Source: Pseudomonadota bacterium
GTDB lineage: Bacteria; Pseudomonadota; Gammaproteobacteria; Xanthomonadales; Xanthomonadaceae
Direction: 5' to 3'
Assembly (NCBI GenBank): GCA_023423605.1
Contig: JAFAFF010000127.1
Span: forward strand, 1 to 13,711
DNA: 13,711 bases
Shown: positions 1 through 6,065 of the stretch, one piece after another
Position numbering within the stretch: position 1 is the first letter of the stretch
Layout of the letters: each line of letters begins with the position of its first letter
The notes under the pieces: model-generated
The model's input: only the letters and a program-made list of their open reading frames with translations
Told to the model about the DNA's origin: nothing
The model's database searches: none
Program-made: the position numbers and the translations under genes

Positions 1-800
1 TTGCGGCCGTCCAGGCGCAGGCCCACCTTGTCGTCATATTCCGGATCTTCTTCGTTGATGGTGGTGAACTGCGCCCGTCCGCCGCCCAGGGCCACCAGCG
101 GGCCGCGGCCGTAGCGCGAAGTGGACAGCAGTTGCTGGGCGATATCCTGGCAGCCAGCGGCCTTGGCTTCCTCGCTCAGGTTGGTGTCGTTTTCCCAGTT
201 GCGTTCCGGCGAATGCGCGTATGTCGCCGCCGGCGTGGCATGGGTTAGGCGCGCGGTGGAGACGATGCCGGTGGCCATGCCGGCGCTGTCGGCGAGCTGC
301 AGCCAGGTCAACAGACCCTTCTGCAGGCTGTCGGCACAGTCGAAGCGCGTGCCGGCGCTGACCCCGATCGCGCCCATGTGCGTCTTCACCCCGGTGGTGA
401 TGGCGGTCATGGTGCCGGCCGAATCCGGCGTCTGCGAATCGACGTTGTAGGTCTTGCTGAACGCGGTGGCCGGGAAGTGCTCCCAGGACAGCAGGTTCTC
501 TTCGCCGGGATTGCCCTTGCGCTGGCCTTCGAAGATGCGCGCGGCCGCCACCGTGGTCAGGCTCATGCCATCGCCAAGAAACAGGATGACGTTCCTGGCT
601 TTTCCGGCCATGGCACCATTGCCCGCCGCCTGGGCCGCACCGCTGCGGTACCACCACTGCGGCGTCTCGCCATCCGGATGCGCCACGGAGGGGACATCGA
701 CCGTGAGCCCGGCCGGGGTTGTCGCCGGCGACGTGCTGGCGCAGGCACCCAGCAGCAGCGTAGCGGCCGCGCTGGCGAGCAGGGGAAGGGTTCGGGTCAT
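1..800 (-). CDS. Alkaline phosphatase, lipoprotein (partial, C-terminus outside window)
   Basis: This is the N-terminal 266 residues of an alkaline phosphatase of the PhoA superfamily (PF00245), which hydrolyses phosphate monoesters outside the cytoplasm. The start ATG is at 800-798. Residues 1-20 form a lipoprotein signal ending in the lipobox L-G-A-C20, so the enzyme is probably anchored in the outer membrane, unlike soluble E. coli PhoA. The metal-site motif FLGDGMS has its aspartate at about D77. The nucleophile motif TPDSAGTMTA places the catalytic serine at about S127 next to D126. The stretch TTGVKTHMGAIGV after the nucleophile is typical of the family. The frame is open to the window edge with no break. 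A CATAAT hexamer at 841-836 on the minus strand could be a -10 element, giving a leader of about 30 nt. No Pho box was recognised by eye. The family call is secure; the substrate is inferred. Confidence 0.93.
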   Translation of the reverse strand, partial: MTRTLPLLASAAATLLLGACASTSPATTPAGLTVDVPSVAHPDGETPQWWYRSGAAQAAGNGAMAGKARNVILFLGDGMSLTTVAAARIFEGQRKGNPGEENLLSWEHFPATAFSKTYNVDSQTPDSAGTMTAITTGVKTHMGAIGVSAGTRFDCADSLQKGLLTWLQLADSAGMATGIVSTARLTHATPAATYAHSPERNWENDTNLSEEAKAAGCQDIAQQLLSTSRYGRGPLVALGGGRAQFTTINEEDPEYDDKVGLRLDGR

Positions 801-950
801 GGACGGAGGGCTCTCACGAAACGGAACGGGCGTTCATTATGACCGCTGCGACAAGGCGTGCCGATGACACGCTGATTTGCCCGCCCGCTGGTCGTACCGC
901 GACGCAGCATCGGCTAAGGTGCCAACATCGTTCCCTCCCCTGGAAATACC

Positions 951-2285
951 ATGAAGCTGGTCTCTGCCTGGCTGCGCATCCCGTTCTGGCAACGCGTGGT
1001 CGGTGGCTTCGTCCTCGGCGCCCTGGCCGGCTGGTTGCTGGGCCCGGCCGCCGAAACCTGGTTCGGTCCGCTCGGCGACCTGTATGTCACGCTGATCAGG
1101 ATGATCGCAGTACCGCTGGTGTTCTTCGCGGTCATCAATGCGATCTCCTCGCTGCATGGGCAGAAATCGGTGGCCGCGCTCAGCGGCCGCACCTTCCTGT
1201 GGTTCGTGATCACCGCCGCGCTGGCGGTGGGCATCGGCCTGCTGGTAGGCACGGTGCTGCAGCCGGGCACCGGTGGACTGCAACTGACCATGGCCGGCAA
1301 CTACGTGCCGCGCGAAGTGCCCAGCGTGGTGCAGGTGCTGCTGGACGTGGTGCCGTCCAATGTGTTCTATGCGCTGTCGGGCATCGGTACGCGGGTCAAT
1401 GCTGCCGGTGAAACCGTGCTGGCGGCCGGCCGCGGTTCGATCCTGCCGGTGATCTTCTTCGCCGGGCTGGTGGGGTTCGCGATCGTCCGGTTGGGTGAGA
1501 AGGTCGGTGAGGCACGGCGGCTGGCCGGGCAGATGAGCGACATCATGATCCAGGTGACGCGCTTCGTGCTGGAAGTCACTCCCATCGGTACCTTCGGCCT
1601 GATCGCCGGGCTGGTGGGCAGCTATGGTTTCGAGAAGCTGCTGCCGCTGGGCAACTTCGTGCTGGCGCTGTACGTGGCCTGTGCGCTGCACATCGTGGTG
1701 GTGTACAGCGCGCTGCTGTTCGCGCATGGCCTGAACCCGCTGAAATTCTTCCGCGGCGCGGCGCCGGGCATGCAGGTGGCGTTCGTCAGTTCGTCCAGCT
1801 TCGCGGCCATGCCGGTCGCGCTGCGCTCCATCACCCACAACCTGGGCGTGAACAAGGACTACGGTGCGTTCGCGGTGCCGCTGGGGGCGAGCATCAAGAT
1901 GGATGGTTGTGGGGCCATCTACCCGGCGCTGTGCGCGGTATTCATTTCGCAGTACAGCGGCGTGCCGATGTCGCCGGAGCAGTACCTGATCGTGCTGATT
2001 GCGTCGGTGCTGGGCAGTTTCGGGACCGCTGGCGTGCCGGGCACGGCGGTGGTGATGGCCACGGTGGTGCTGAGCGCCGCCGGGCTGCCGCTGGAAACCA
2101 TCGGCTATCTGTATGCGATCGACCGCATCCTCGACATGATGCGCACGATGACCAATGTCACCGGACAGATGCTGGTGCCGGTGCTGGTGGCCAAGGAAAC
2201 CGGCCTGCTGGACAGGCAGGTCTACGACAATCCCTCCACGAACGTAGGCGTGGACGATGCGGACCCGGAGCCCGGTGCACGCTGA
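951..2285 (+). CDS. Dicarboxylate/amino acid:cation symporter (DAACS/SDF family)
   Basis: This 444-residue inner-membrane transporter belongs to the glutamate/dicarboxylate symporter family (PF00375). Hallmarks are in order: the TM3 region LIRMIAVPLVF (48-58), the serine-rich HP1 tip FVSSSSFAAMPVAL (278-291), the TM7 motif IKMDGCGAIYPAL (315-327), the HP2 loop SFGTAGVPGTA (356-366) and TM8 LDMMRTMTNVTGQ (394-406). The TM8 residues equivalent to GltPh D394, R397 and N401 are kept, and the arginine favours an acidic substrate. However, the TM7 asparagine (N310) is lysine and the TM8 aspartate (D405) is glutamine, and the TM7 motif has one extra residue. Both changed positions contribute to sodium binding in GltPh, so coupling may differ. 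Start ATG 951 has a GGAA motif six bases upstream. The gene is divergent from the phosphatase and followed by repeat hairpins. The family is certain; substrate and coupling ion are unknown. It should not be named gltP or dctA from sequence alone. Confidence 0.93.
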   Translation: MKLVSAWLRIPFWQRVVGGFVLGALAGWLLGPAAETWFGPLGDLYVTLIRMIAVPLVFFAVINAISSLHGQKSVAALSGRTFLWFVITAALAVGIGLLVGTVLQPGTGGLQLTMAGNYVPREVPSVVQVLLDVVPSNVFYALSGIGTRVNAAGETVLAAGRGSILPVIFFAGLVGFAIVRLGEKVGEARRLAGQMSDIMIQVTRFVLEVTPIGTFGLIAGLVGSYGFEKLLPLGNFVLALYVACALHIVVVYSALLFAHGLNPLKFFRGAAPGMQVAFVSSSSFAAMPVALRSITHNLGVNKDYGAFAVPLGASIKMDGCGAIYPALCAVFISQYSGVPMSPEQYLIVLIASVLGSFGTAGVPGTAVVMATVVLSAAGLPLETIGYLYAIDRILDMMRTMTNVTGQMLVPVLVAKETGLLDRQVYDNPSTNVGVDDADPEPGAR

Positions 2286-2291
2286 CACGGC

Positions 2292-2314
2292 GTAGCGCCG
2301 GGCTCTGCCCGGCT
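2292..2314 (+). repeat. SMAG/REP palindromic repeat, copy 1
   Basis: The element begins with GTAG and continues with a GCCGGGC-tct-GCCCGGC hairpin. It starts seven bases after the transporter stop codon. A GTAG tetranucleotide followed by a short GC palindrome is the hallmark of the SMAG elements of Stenotrophomonas maltophilia, a REP family. As RNA the hairpin could protect or end the transporter transcript. Confidence 0.85.
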
Positions 2315-2329
2315 GGACCTTCATCGCGC

Positions 2330-2352
2330 AGCGGGGCAGAGCCCCGCTCTAC
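2330..2352 (-). repeat. SMAG/REP palindromic repeat, copy 2 (inverted)
   Basis: On the minus strand this reads GTAG-A-GCGGGGC-tct-GCCCCGCT. It is a 23-bp element in the opposite orientation to copies 1 and 3, with a G-rich variant of the same stem. It can pair as a larger structure with either neighbour, since the tct loop and the GTAG end are shared. Confidence 0.85.
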
Positions 2353-2364
2353 CCGATACCCCAC

Positions 2365-2387
2365 GTAGAGCCGGGCTCTGCCCGGCT
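2365..2387 (+). repeat. SMAG/REP palindromic repeat, copy 3
   Basis: This 23-bp element reads GTAG-A-GCCGGGC-tct-GCCCGGCT and differs from copy 1 at only one position. The three copies lie +/-/+ within 96 bp. That is the clustered, alternating arrangement common for REP elements mobilised by RAYT transposases. No RAYT gene is in the window. Confidence 0.87.
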
Positions 2388-2435
2388 ATCCGAGCAACTG
2401 GCGTTCCAGGATGGCGGTGTCCCTGACGGACGAAA

Positions 2436-2454
2436 GCCGATCATGACGATCGGC
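2436..2454. terminator. Hairpin in the convergent gap, possible terminator
   Basis: GCCGATC and GATCGGC form a 7-bp perfect stem around a five-base loop. On the minus strand it is followed by TTTCG, so it may act as a back-up terminator for the NlpC/P60 gene. The T-run is short, so the call is tentative. Confidence 0.4.
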
Positions 2455-2472
2455 CTTCCCGGAAACGCAGTG

Positions 2473-2508
2473 AAAGCGGCCAGCGGATGGCCGACCGGAC
2501 CCTCCGGT
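2473..2508 (-). terminator. Probable terminator hairpins of the NlpC/P60 gene
   Basis: Two adjacent hairpins sit at the end of the minus-strand hydrolase gene. ACCGGA-ccc-TCCGGT (2494-2508) overlaps the stop codon. CGGCCA/TGGCCG (2477-2493, five-base loop) is followed in the minus direction by CTTTCA. The second resembles a weak rho-independent terminator. Confidence 0.45.
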
Positions 2509-3272
2509 TACAGGTTGACCCGGCGCGCCTGCATGAACTTGTTGCCCCAATAACCGCTCAGCAGGGTATCCACGCGGACATCCTTGCCGGTGCTCGGCGC
2601 ATGCAGGAAACGGCCTTCGCCGACATAGATGCCGACGTGGTCCACACGGCCCTTGCGGCCGAAGAACACCAGGTCGCCTTCGGTAAGCGCGGTACGGTCG
2701 TTGATGAGTTCGTTCTTGCGGTCACTGGCCATTTCCCGCGACACGCGCGGCAGTTCGATGCCCAGTGCGGTGCGGAAGACATAGCCGACCAGTCCGCTGC
2801 AGTCGAAACCGCTGTCCGGATTGCTGCCGCCCCAGCGGTACGGCGTGCCCAGCAGGGTCATCGCGCGGCTGAGGACGGACTGGATCTTGCTGTTTTCTTC
2901 GGCGCCGCCGACCACGATCGACCCGGCGGCGCTGGTGTCGTAGTTCGCCAGCAGGCGGCTCAGATCGCCGGCGACCATGGCCGAGCGGTCCATCAGGGGA
3001 ATGCTGTCATTGGCCGCAAGGTGCGGAAGCAGGGCGGCGAGGGTGGCGCTGGCGGCGGCATCGGCGCGGCTGCGCGGGGCGGCTTCGGCAACGGGCCGGG
3101 TCGAAGCGACGGTGGCCGGCGCATCGATGACGGCGGGAGCGGACTGTGCCCAGGCCGGGGCGCTGGCCAGCGCAAGGGCGAGGGAGGCAAGGACGGCGCG
3201 CGTGATGCGCTGGGGCGAGCGGGGTGAAATCGGGGCACGCTGGCCTTCACACATCAGGTCGTCGGTCGTCAC
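2508..3272 (-). CDS. NlpC/P60 family peptidoglycan endopeptidase, secreted
   Basis: This 254-residue exported protein has a C-terminal NlpC/P60 domain, a papain-like cysteine peptidase that usually cleaves peptide bonds in peptidoglycan stems or crosslinks. The catalytic motif DSGFDCSGLVGYVF places the nucleophile at C158. VDHVGIYVGEGRFLHAPST supplies the likely H212 and H224. A basic n-region and hydrophobic stretch (about 22-42, ending SAPAWA-Q) predict a signal peptide with cleavage near A42 and no lipobox. Residues 43-125 form an Ala-rich linker with no recognised domain. The given start is GTG 3272. An in-frame ATG at 3254 is an alternative, and neither has a clear Shine-Dalgarno. It is the paralogue of the next gene upstream (3405-3947) and is separated from it by 132 bp of AT-rich DNA that probably carries its own promoter. 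The family is certain; the bond cleaved is inferred. Confidence 0.93.
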   Translation of the reverse strand: MTTDDLMCEGQRAPISPRSPQRITRAVLASLALALASAPAWAQSAPAVIDAPATVASTRPVAEAAPRSRADAAASATLAALLPHLAANDSIPLMDRSAMVAGDLSRLLANYDTSAAGSIVVGGAEENSKIQSVLSRAMTLLGTPYRWGGSNPDSGFDCSGLVGYVFRTALGIELPRVSREMASDRKNELINDRTALTEGDLVFFGRKGRVDHVGIYVGEGRFLHAPSTGKDVRVDTLLSGYWGNKFMQARRVNL

Positions 3273-3298
3273 GCGGCGGTCACAGGGTTAAAAGCGAT

Positions 3299-3312
3299 GG
3301 GCAATCATGCCC
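3299..3312. other. Small hairpin in the leader of the NlpC/P60 gene
   Basis: GGGCA-atca-TGCCC is a 5-bp perfect stem with a four-base loop, 26 bp upstream of the GTG start at 3272. It lies at the edge of an AT-rich stretch (about 3328-3400) that probably contains the promoter. It could be the terminator remnant of the upstream paralogue, or a leader structure. Confidence 0.3.
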
Positions 3313-3404
3313 TGCGAAAGCGTCGGAAAAGTACAAATTACGTTAAATATTCGTTTAGATGAGTGTGATGGATAGCACGTTTTCGAACATACAGGCTATT
3401 CATG

Positions 3405-3947
3405 TTAGTGCAGGACGCGTTTGGCTCCCGTGTAGTGGTCCTTCCAGTAATGGCCGGCGAGGGAATCGAGCCTGACGGTTCCACCGGTGCTTGGCGCATG
3501 CACAAAGCGGCCTTCACCTACGTAAATGCCCACATGGCTGACATTGCCACTGCTTCCGAAAAACACCAGGTCGCCGGTGGCGAGCCGGTCCGGTGCGATC
3601 TTCGGCCCCTGTACCGCAGCCAGCTCGCGGGAACTGCGCGGCAGCCGCAGATCGAGCATTTCCCGGTAGACGTAGGTCACCAGCCCGCTGCAGTCGAAGC
3701 CGGATTCGGGGGTATTGCCGCCGTAGAGGTACGGCGTGCCGACCAGACCGATGGCCCGCATCAGCACCGCGTTCGCCGCCTGTGGATTGGCCGGCGGTAC
3801 GTTCGGCCACACCCTTGGGGCAGCAACGGGCGCGGCGGGGCGGGTGGAGTGGCCACCGCCACAGGCGCTCAGCAGGGCGGCAGGCAGGAGAAGCAGGAGG
3901 GTGGCCGCCATGCGGCGCAGGCCGGGCGAAACTGGCGTGATGTCCAT
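3405..3947 (-). CDS. NlpC/P60 family lipoprotein (Spr/MepS-like murein endopeptidase)
   Basis: This 180-residue lipoprotein resembles Spr/MepS, the outer-membrane-anchored endopeptidase that opens peptidoglycan crosslinks during growth. The signal sequence has R11-R12, a leucine-rich core and the lipobox L-S-A-C29. A short Pro/Ala linker precedes the NlpC/P60 domain. ESGFDCSGLVTYVY gives nucleophile C86, and SHVGIYVGEGRFVHAPST gives H138 and H150. Length and layout fit the family. I chose ATG 3947 because GGAG lies just upstream and the signal peptide then has a normal n-region. A GTG at 3968 would add seven residues. It shares almost the whole catalytic core with the downstream gene (GTPY-x-x-GG, VGIYVGEGRF-x-HAPSTG), so the pair is a tandem duplication. 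It is divergent from slyD. The activity is known for the family; the specific substrate is inferred. Confidence 0.93.
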   Translation of the reverse strand: MDITPVSPGLRRMAATLLLLLPAALLSACGGGHSTRPAAPVAAPRVWPNVPPANPQAANAVLMRAIGLVGTPYLYGGNTPESGFDCSGLVTYVYREMLDLRLPRSSRELAAVQGPKIAPDRLATGDLVFFGSSGNVSHVGIYVGEGRFVHAPSTGGTVRLDSLAGHYWKDHYTGAKRVLH

Positions 3948-3988
3948 GATCTCCGGATAATGCGGCACCTCAGATAGGCCGTCATGAT

Positions 3989-4019
3989 GGCGGCGTACCC
4001 GCCGGGCGGCAACCCGCCC
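3989..4019 (+). other. Two abutting hairpins in the slyD leader / divergent region
   Basis: GGCGG-cgtac-CCGCC (3989-4003) is directly followed by GGGCGG-caac-CCGCCC (4004-4019). Both stems are perfect, with no base between them. They lie in the 110-bp gap between the NlpC lipoprotein start and slyD, about 40 nt before the slyD ATG. They may be leader RNA structures or a protein-binding dyad. No T-tract follows, so an ordinary terminator is unlikely. Confidence 0.45.
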
Positions 4020-4057
4020 CCATCGCCTGCCCTTGGCAGCACCAGACAGAGTTGCGC

Positions 4058-4537
4058 ATGAAGATCGAAAAAGACCGCGTTGTCCGCTTCCACTACACCG
4101 TTTCCGAGGTCGGCCAGGAGCCGATCGAATCGTCGAAGGATCGTGAGCCGCTGGCCATCCTGATCGGCCACGGCAACATCATCCCGGGCCTGGAAAAGGC
4201 GATGATGGACAAGGAAGCCGGTGCCAGCTTCGGCGTGGACGTGGCCTCGGCCGATGCCTATGGCGAGCGCCGCGAAGGCCTGACCCAGCGCGTGCCGAAG
4301 AAGCACTTCGGCAAGGAGAAGCTGGTGCCGGGCGCGCAGGTGGTGCTGCAGACCAACTTTGGTCCGCGCGCGGTCACGGTGCAGAAGGTCGGCATGAGCG
4401 TGGTCGATGTCGACCTGAACCACCCGATGGCCGGCAAGGACCTGCATTTCGATGTGGAGATCGTCGACGTGCGTGAAGCGGGCAAGGAAGAGCTCGAGCA
4501 CGGACACGTGCATGGCGACGGTGGCCACCAGCACTGA
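4058..4537 (+). CDS. slyD: FKBP-type peptidyl-prolyl cis-trans isomerase SlyD
   Basis: This 159-residue cytoplasmic protein folds other proteins by isomerising prolyl bonds and, in characterised homologues, delivers nickel. The FKBP core is split. Residues 1-65 (MKIEKDRVVRFHYTV, GHGNIIPGLEKAM, ASADAYGE) and the C-terminal strand (HPMAGKDLHFDVEIVDVREA, about 122-141) flank the chaperone insert-in-flap domain at about 66-121 (QRVPKKHF, GAQVVLQT). The tail EELEHGHVHGDGGHQH has five histidines. It is a short version of the metal-binding tail, which is much longer and also cysteine-rich in E. coli, and it has no cysteine. The start is ATG 4058; a TTG two codons earlier is less likely. The gene stands alone, with a strong terminator 26 bp after the stop. 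Identification is firm. Nickel handling is plausible but weaker than in long-tailed homologues. Confidence 0.93.
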   Translation: MKIEKDRVVRFHYTVSEVGQEPIESSKDREPLAILIGHGNIIPGLEKAMMDKEAGASFGVDVASADAYGERREGLTQRVPKKHFGKEKLVPGAQVVLQTNFGPRAVTVQKVGMSVVDVDLNHPMAGKDLHFDVEIVDVREAGKEELEHGHVHGDGGHQH

Positions 4538-4562
4538 GTGCTGGCGCCCGCCTTGCCCCTGG

Positions 4563-4591
4563 ACGGCCCGCCTGCGCGGGCCGTTCGCGTT
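4563..4591 (+). terminator. Rho-independent terminator after slyD
   Basis: ACGGCCCGC (4563-4571) and GCGGGCCGT (4576-4584) form a perfect 9-bp stem around the loop ctgc, followed by TCGCGTTT. The stem is very stable. The T-run is broken but adequate for a high-GC genome. Confidence 0.75.
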
Positions 4592-4619
4592 TCCGGCCAG
4601 CGCGGCGTGCGCGCATAAT
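4590..4619 (+). promoter_or_regulatory. Putative promoter of the DUF418 gene (-10 CATAAT)
   Basis: CATAAT at 4614-4619 matches the -10 consensus at five of six positions. A weak TTTCCG lies 18 bp upstream. The -10 element overlaps the first possible ATG (4618), which argues that translation may really begin downstream at GTG 4645. Confidence 0.35.
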
Positions 4620-5877
4620 GGCGCTCCCTGTCTCCGGATCGCCCGTGGCCATCGCATCTCCGTTACTGCAGCCGGTGCCGGCGGCCGACCGTATCGCGGT
4701 GATGGACATCCTGCGCGGCGCCGCCCTGCTGGGCATCCTGCTGATGAACATCGAGGCGTTCGCCGGACCGCTCGATCTGTCCTTCACCGGCATCGATCCG
4801 CGCTGGCGCGGCATCGACTACGGGGTCGACGCGCTGGTGTACGTACTGGTGCAGGGCAAATTCTTCCTGTTGTTCTCGCTGCTGTTCGGTGCCGGCTTCG
4901 CCGTGATGGAACAACGCGCGCGGGGGGCCGGACGTGCTTTCACGGGGTTCTACCTGCGCCGCAGCCTGGCGTTGCTGCTGATCGGCGCCTGCCACGCGCT
5001 GCTGGTGTGGTCGGGCGACATCCTGCTGCTGTATGCGCTGATGTCCTTCCCGTTGCTGGCGCTGCGCCGGCTGCCGCTGCGTGGGCTGCCCGTCGCCGGG
5101 CTGTTGGCCTATGGCTTCGCAGTGGGCCTGAGCGTGCTGTTCGCGCTGCTGGTATGGATGGTGGGACATGCCGATCCGGCGGCGCTGGACAGCGCCGGCA
5201 GCGTGCGCAACGCGCAGGCCATCATCGAAGCGCAACGCCAGGCCTATGGCCATGGCAGCTGGATGCAGGCCAACGTGCAACGCCTGGCCGATGTCCGCCA
5301 CATGTTCGGCGGAATCCTGATCACCGGGCCGGAAGTGCTGGGCATGTTCCTGCTGGGCACCTGGTTCGGCCGCAGCGGCGCGTTGGCTGAGCCATCGCGG
5401 TTCCAGCCGCTGTATCGCCGGCTGCGTTGGCTGGCGATGCCGCTGGGCCTGCTGCTGATGCTGGTCAGTGCGCTGTGGCATCCCTGGCTGGCACCCGGCG
5501 TGTTCACTGCCGCCACCGGCCTTTCCTATGCGCTGGCGGCCGTGGCCAGCCTGCTGATGTGCCTGGGGTATCTGGCGTGGATCGTGCAGGCAGGCAGTGC
5601 GCTGGCCTGGCTGGCGGCGCCGGGACGGATGGCGCTGACGCACTATCTGCTGCAGTCGCTGCTGTGCACGTGGATATTCAATGGCCACGGGCTGGGCTTC
5701 TTCGAGCAGCTTCCACGCGCGTGGCAGCTGCCGTTCGCGCTGGTGCTGTTCGCTGCGCAGGTGGCGATCAGCCACGCATGGCTGGCGCGGTTCCGCTTCG
5801 GGCCGATGGAATGGCTGTGGCGGGCGATGACCTACCTTCGCCTGCCACCGATGCGGCGTGCCGGCACGACGCAGTGA
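4618..5877 (+). CDS. DUF418 domain-containing integral membrane protein (YeiB-like)
   Basis: This 419-residue polytopic inner-membrane protein has about ten hydrophobic segments. Near the N-terminus is the signature RIAVMDILRGAALLGILLMN (about 25-44), typical of YeiB-like proteins and related to acyltransferase-type membrane families. The second segment carries QGKFFLLFSLLFGAGF. The C-terminal third is the DUF418 domain, including GRMALTHYLLQS and the conserved end FGPMEWLWRAMTYL. The molecular function of the family is not established. A role in moving or modifying an envelope molecule is only a guess. The start is uncertain. ATG 4618 gives the full frame, but a -10-like hexamer overlaps it. 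GTG 4645 (codon 10) would give a protein starting nearer the conserved region. It lies downstream of the slyD terminator and 188 bp before gor, so it is probably transcribed alone. Confidence 0.88.
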   Translation: MALPVSGSPVAIASPLLQPVPAADRIAVMDILRGAALLGILLMNIEAFAGPLDLSFTGIDPRWRGIDYGVDALVYVLVQGKFFLLFSLLFGAGFAVMEQRARGAGRAFTGFYLRRSLALLLIGACHALLVWSGDILLLYALMSFPLLALRRLPLRGLPVAGLLAYGFAVGLSVLFALLVWMVGHADPAALDSAGSVRNAQAIIEAQRQAYGHGSWMQANVQRLADVRHMFGGILITGPEVLGMFLLGTWFGRSGALAEPSRFQPLYRRLRWLAMPLGLLLMLVSALWHPWLAPGVFTAATGLSYALAAVASLLMCLGYLAWIVQAGSALAWLAAPGRMALTHYLLQSLLCTWIFNGHGLGFFEQLPRAWQLPFALVLFAAQVAISHAWLARFRFGPMEWLWRAMTYLRLPPMRRAGTTQ

Positions 5878-5957
5878 ACCGCCGGCCCGCGTGCCGGAAA
5901 CTGCTCACGCACGGCTGCGCGCGGCCATCCTCACGCGTGTCTCGCGGCCGGGCATGG

Positions 5958-5976
5958 CATGCTGGCAGCCAGCATG
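5958..5976. other. Perfect dyad between the DUF418 gene and gor
   Basis: CATGCTGG-cag-CCAGCATG is an 8-bp perfect stem with a three-base loop, 90 bp before the gor start. No T-run follows on either strand, so it suits a regulator-binding dyad or leader structure better than an intrinsic terminator. A weaker CCGGC/GCCGG hairpin at 5882-5897 follows the DUF418 stop. Confidence 0.45.
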
Positions 5977-6065
5977 AGCGCCGGTGCCTGGCAACGGGTC
6001 GCCGACCTGGTCTGTGGAAACACGCCGGCGGTCGATCCTGTTCCGTACCGACCTGAGCGATTCCG

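Noticed and set aside
837..2324. 495-codon open frame on the minus strand
   Set aside because: It is antisense to the DAACS transporter, very rich in His, Arg and Gln, and has no recognisable domain. High GC removes stop codons from shadow frames.
4663..5775. 370-codon minus-strand open frame
   Set aside because: Gln/His/Arg-rich shadow of the DUF418 gene, whose plus-strand product is a clear membrane protein.
5882..5897. CCGGC/GCCGG hairpin after the DUF418 gene as a terminator
   Set aside because: Only a 5-bp stem with no T-run; too weak in GC-rich DNA to list as a terminator.
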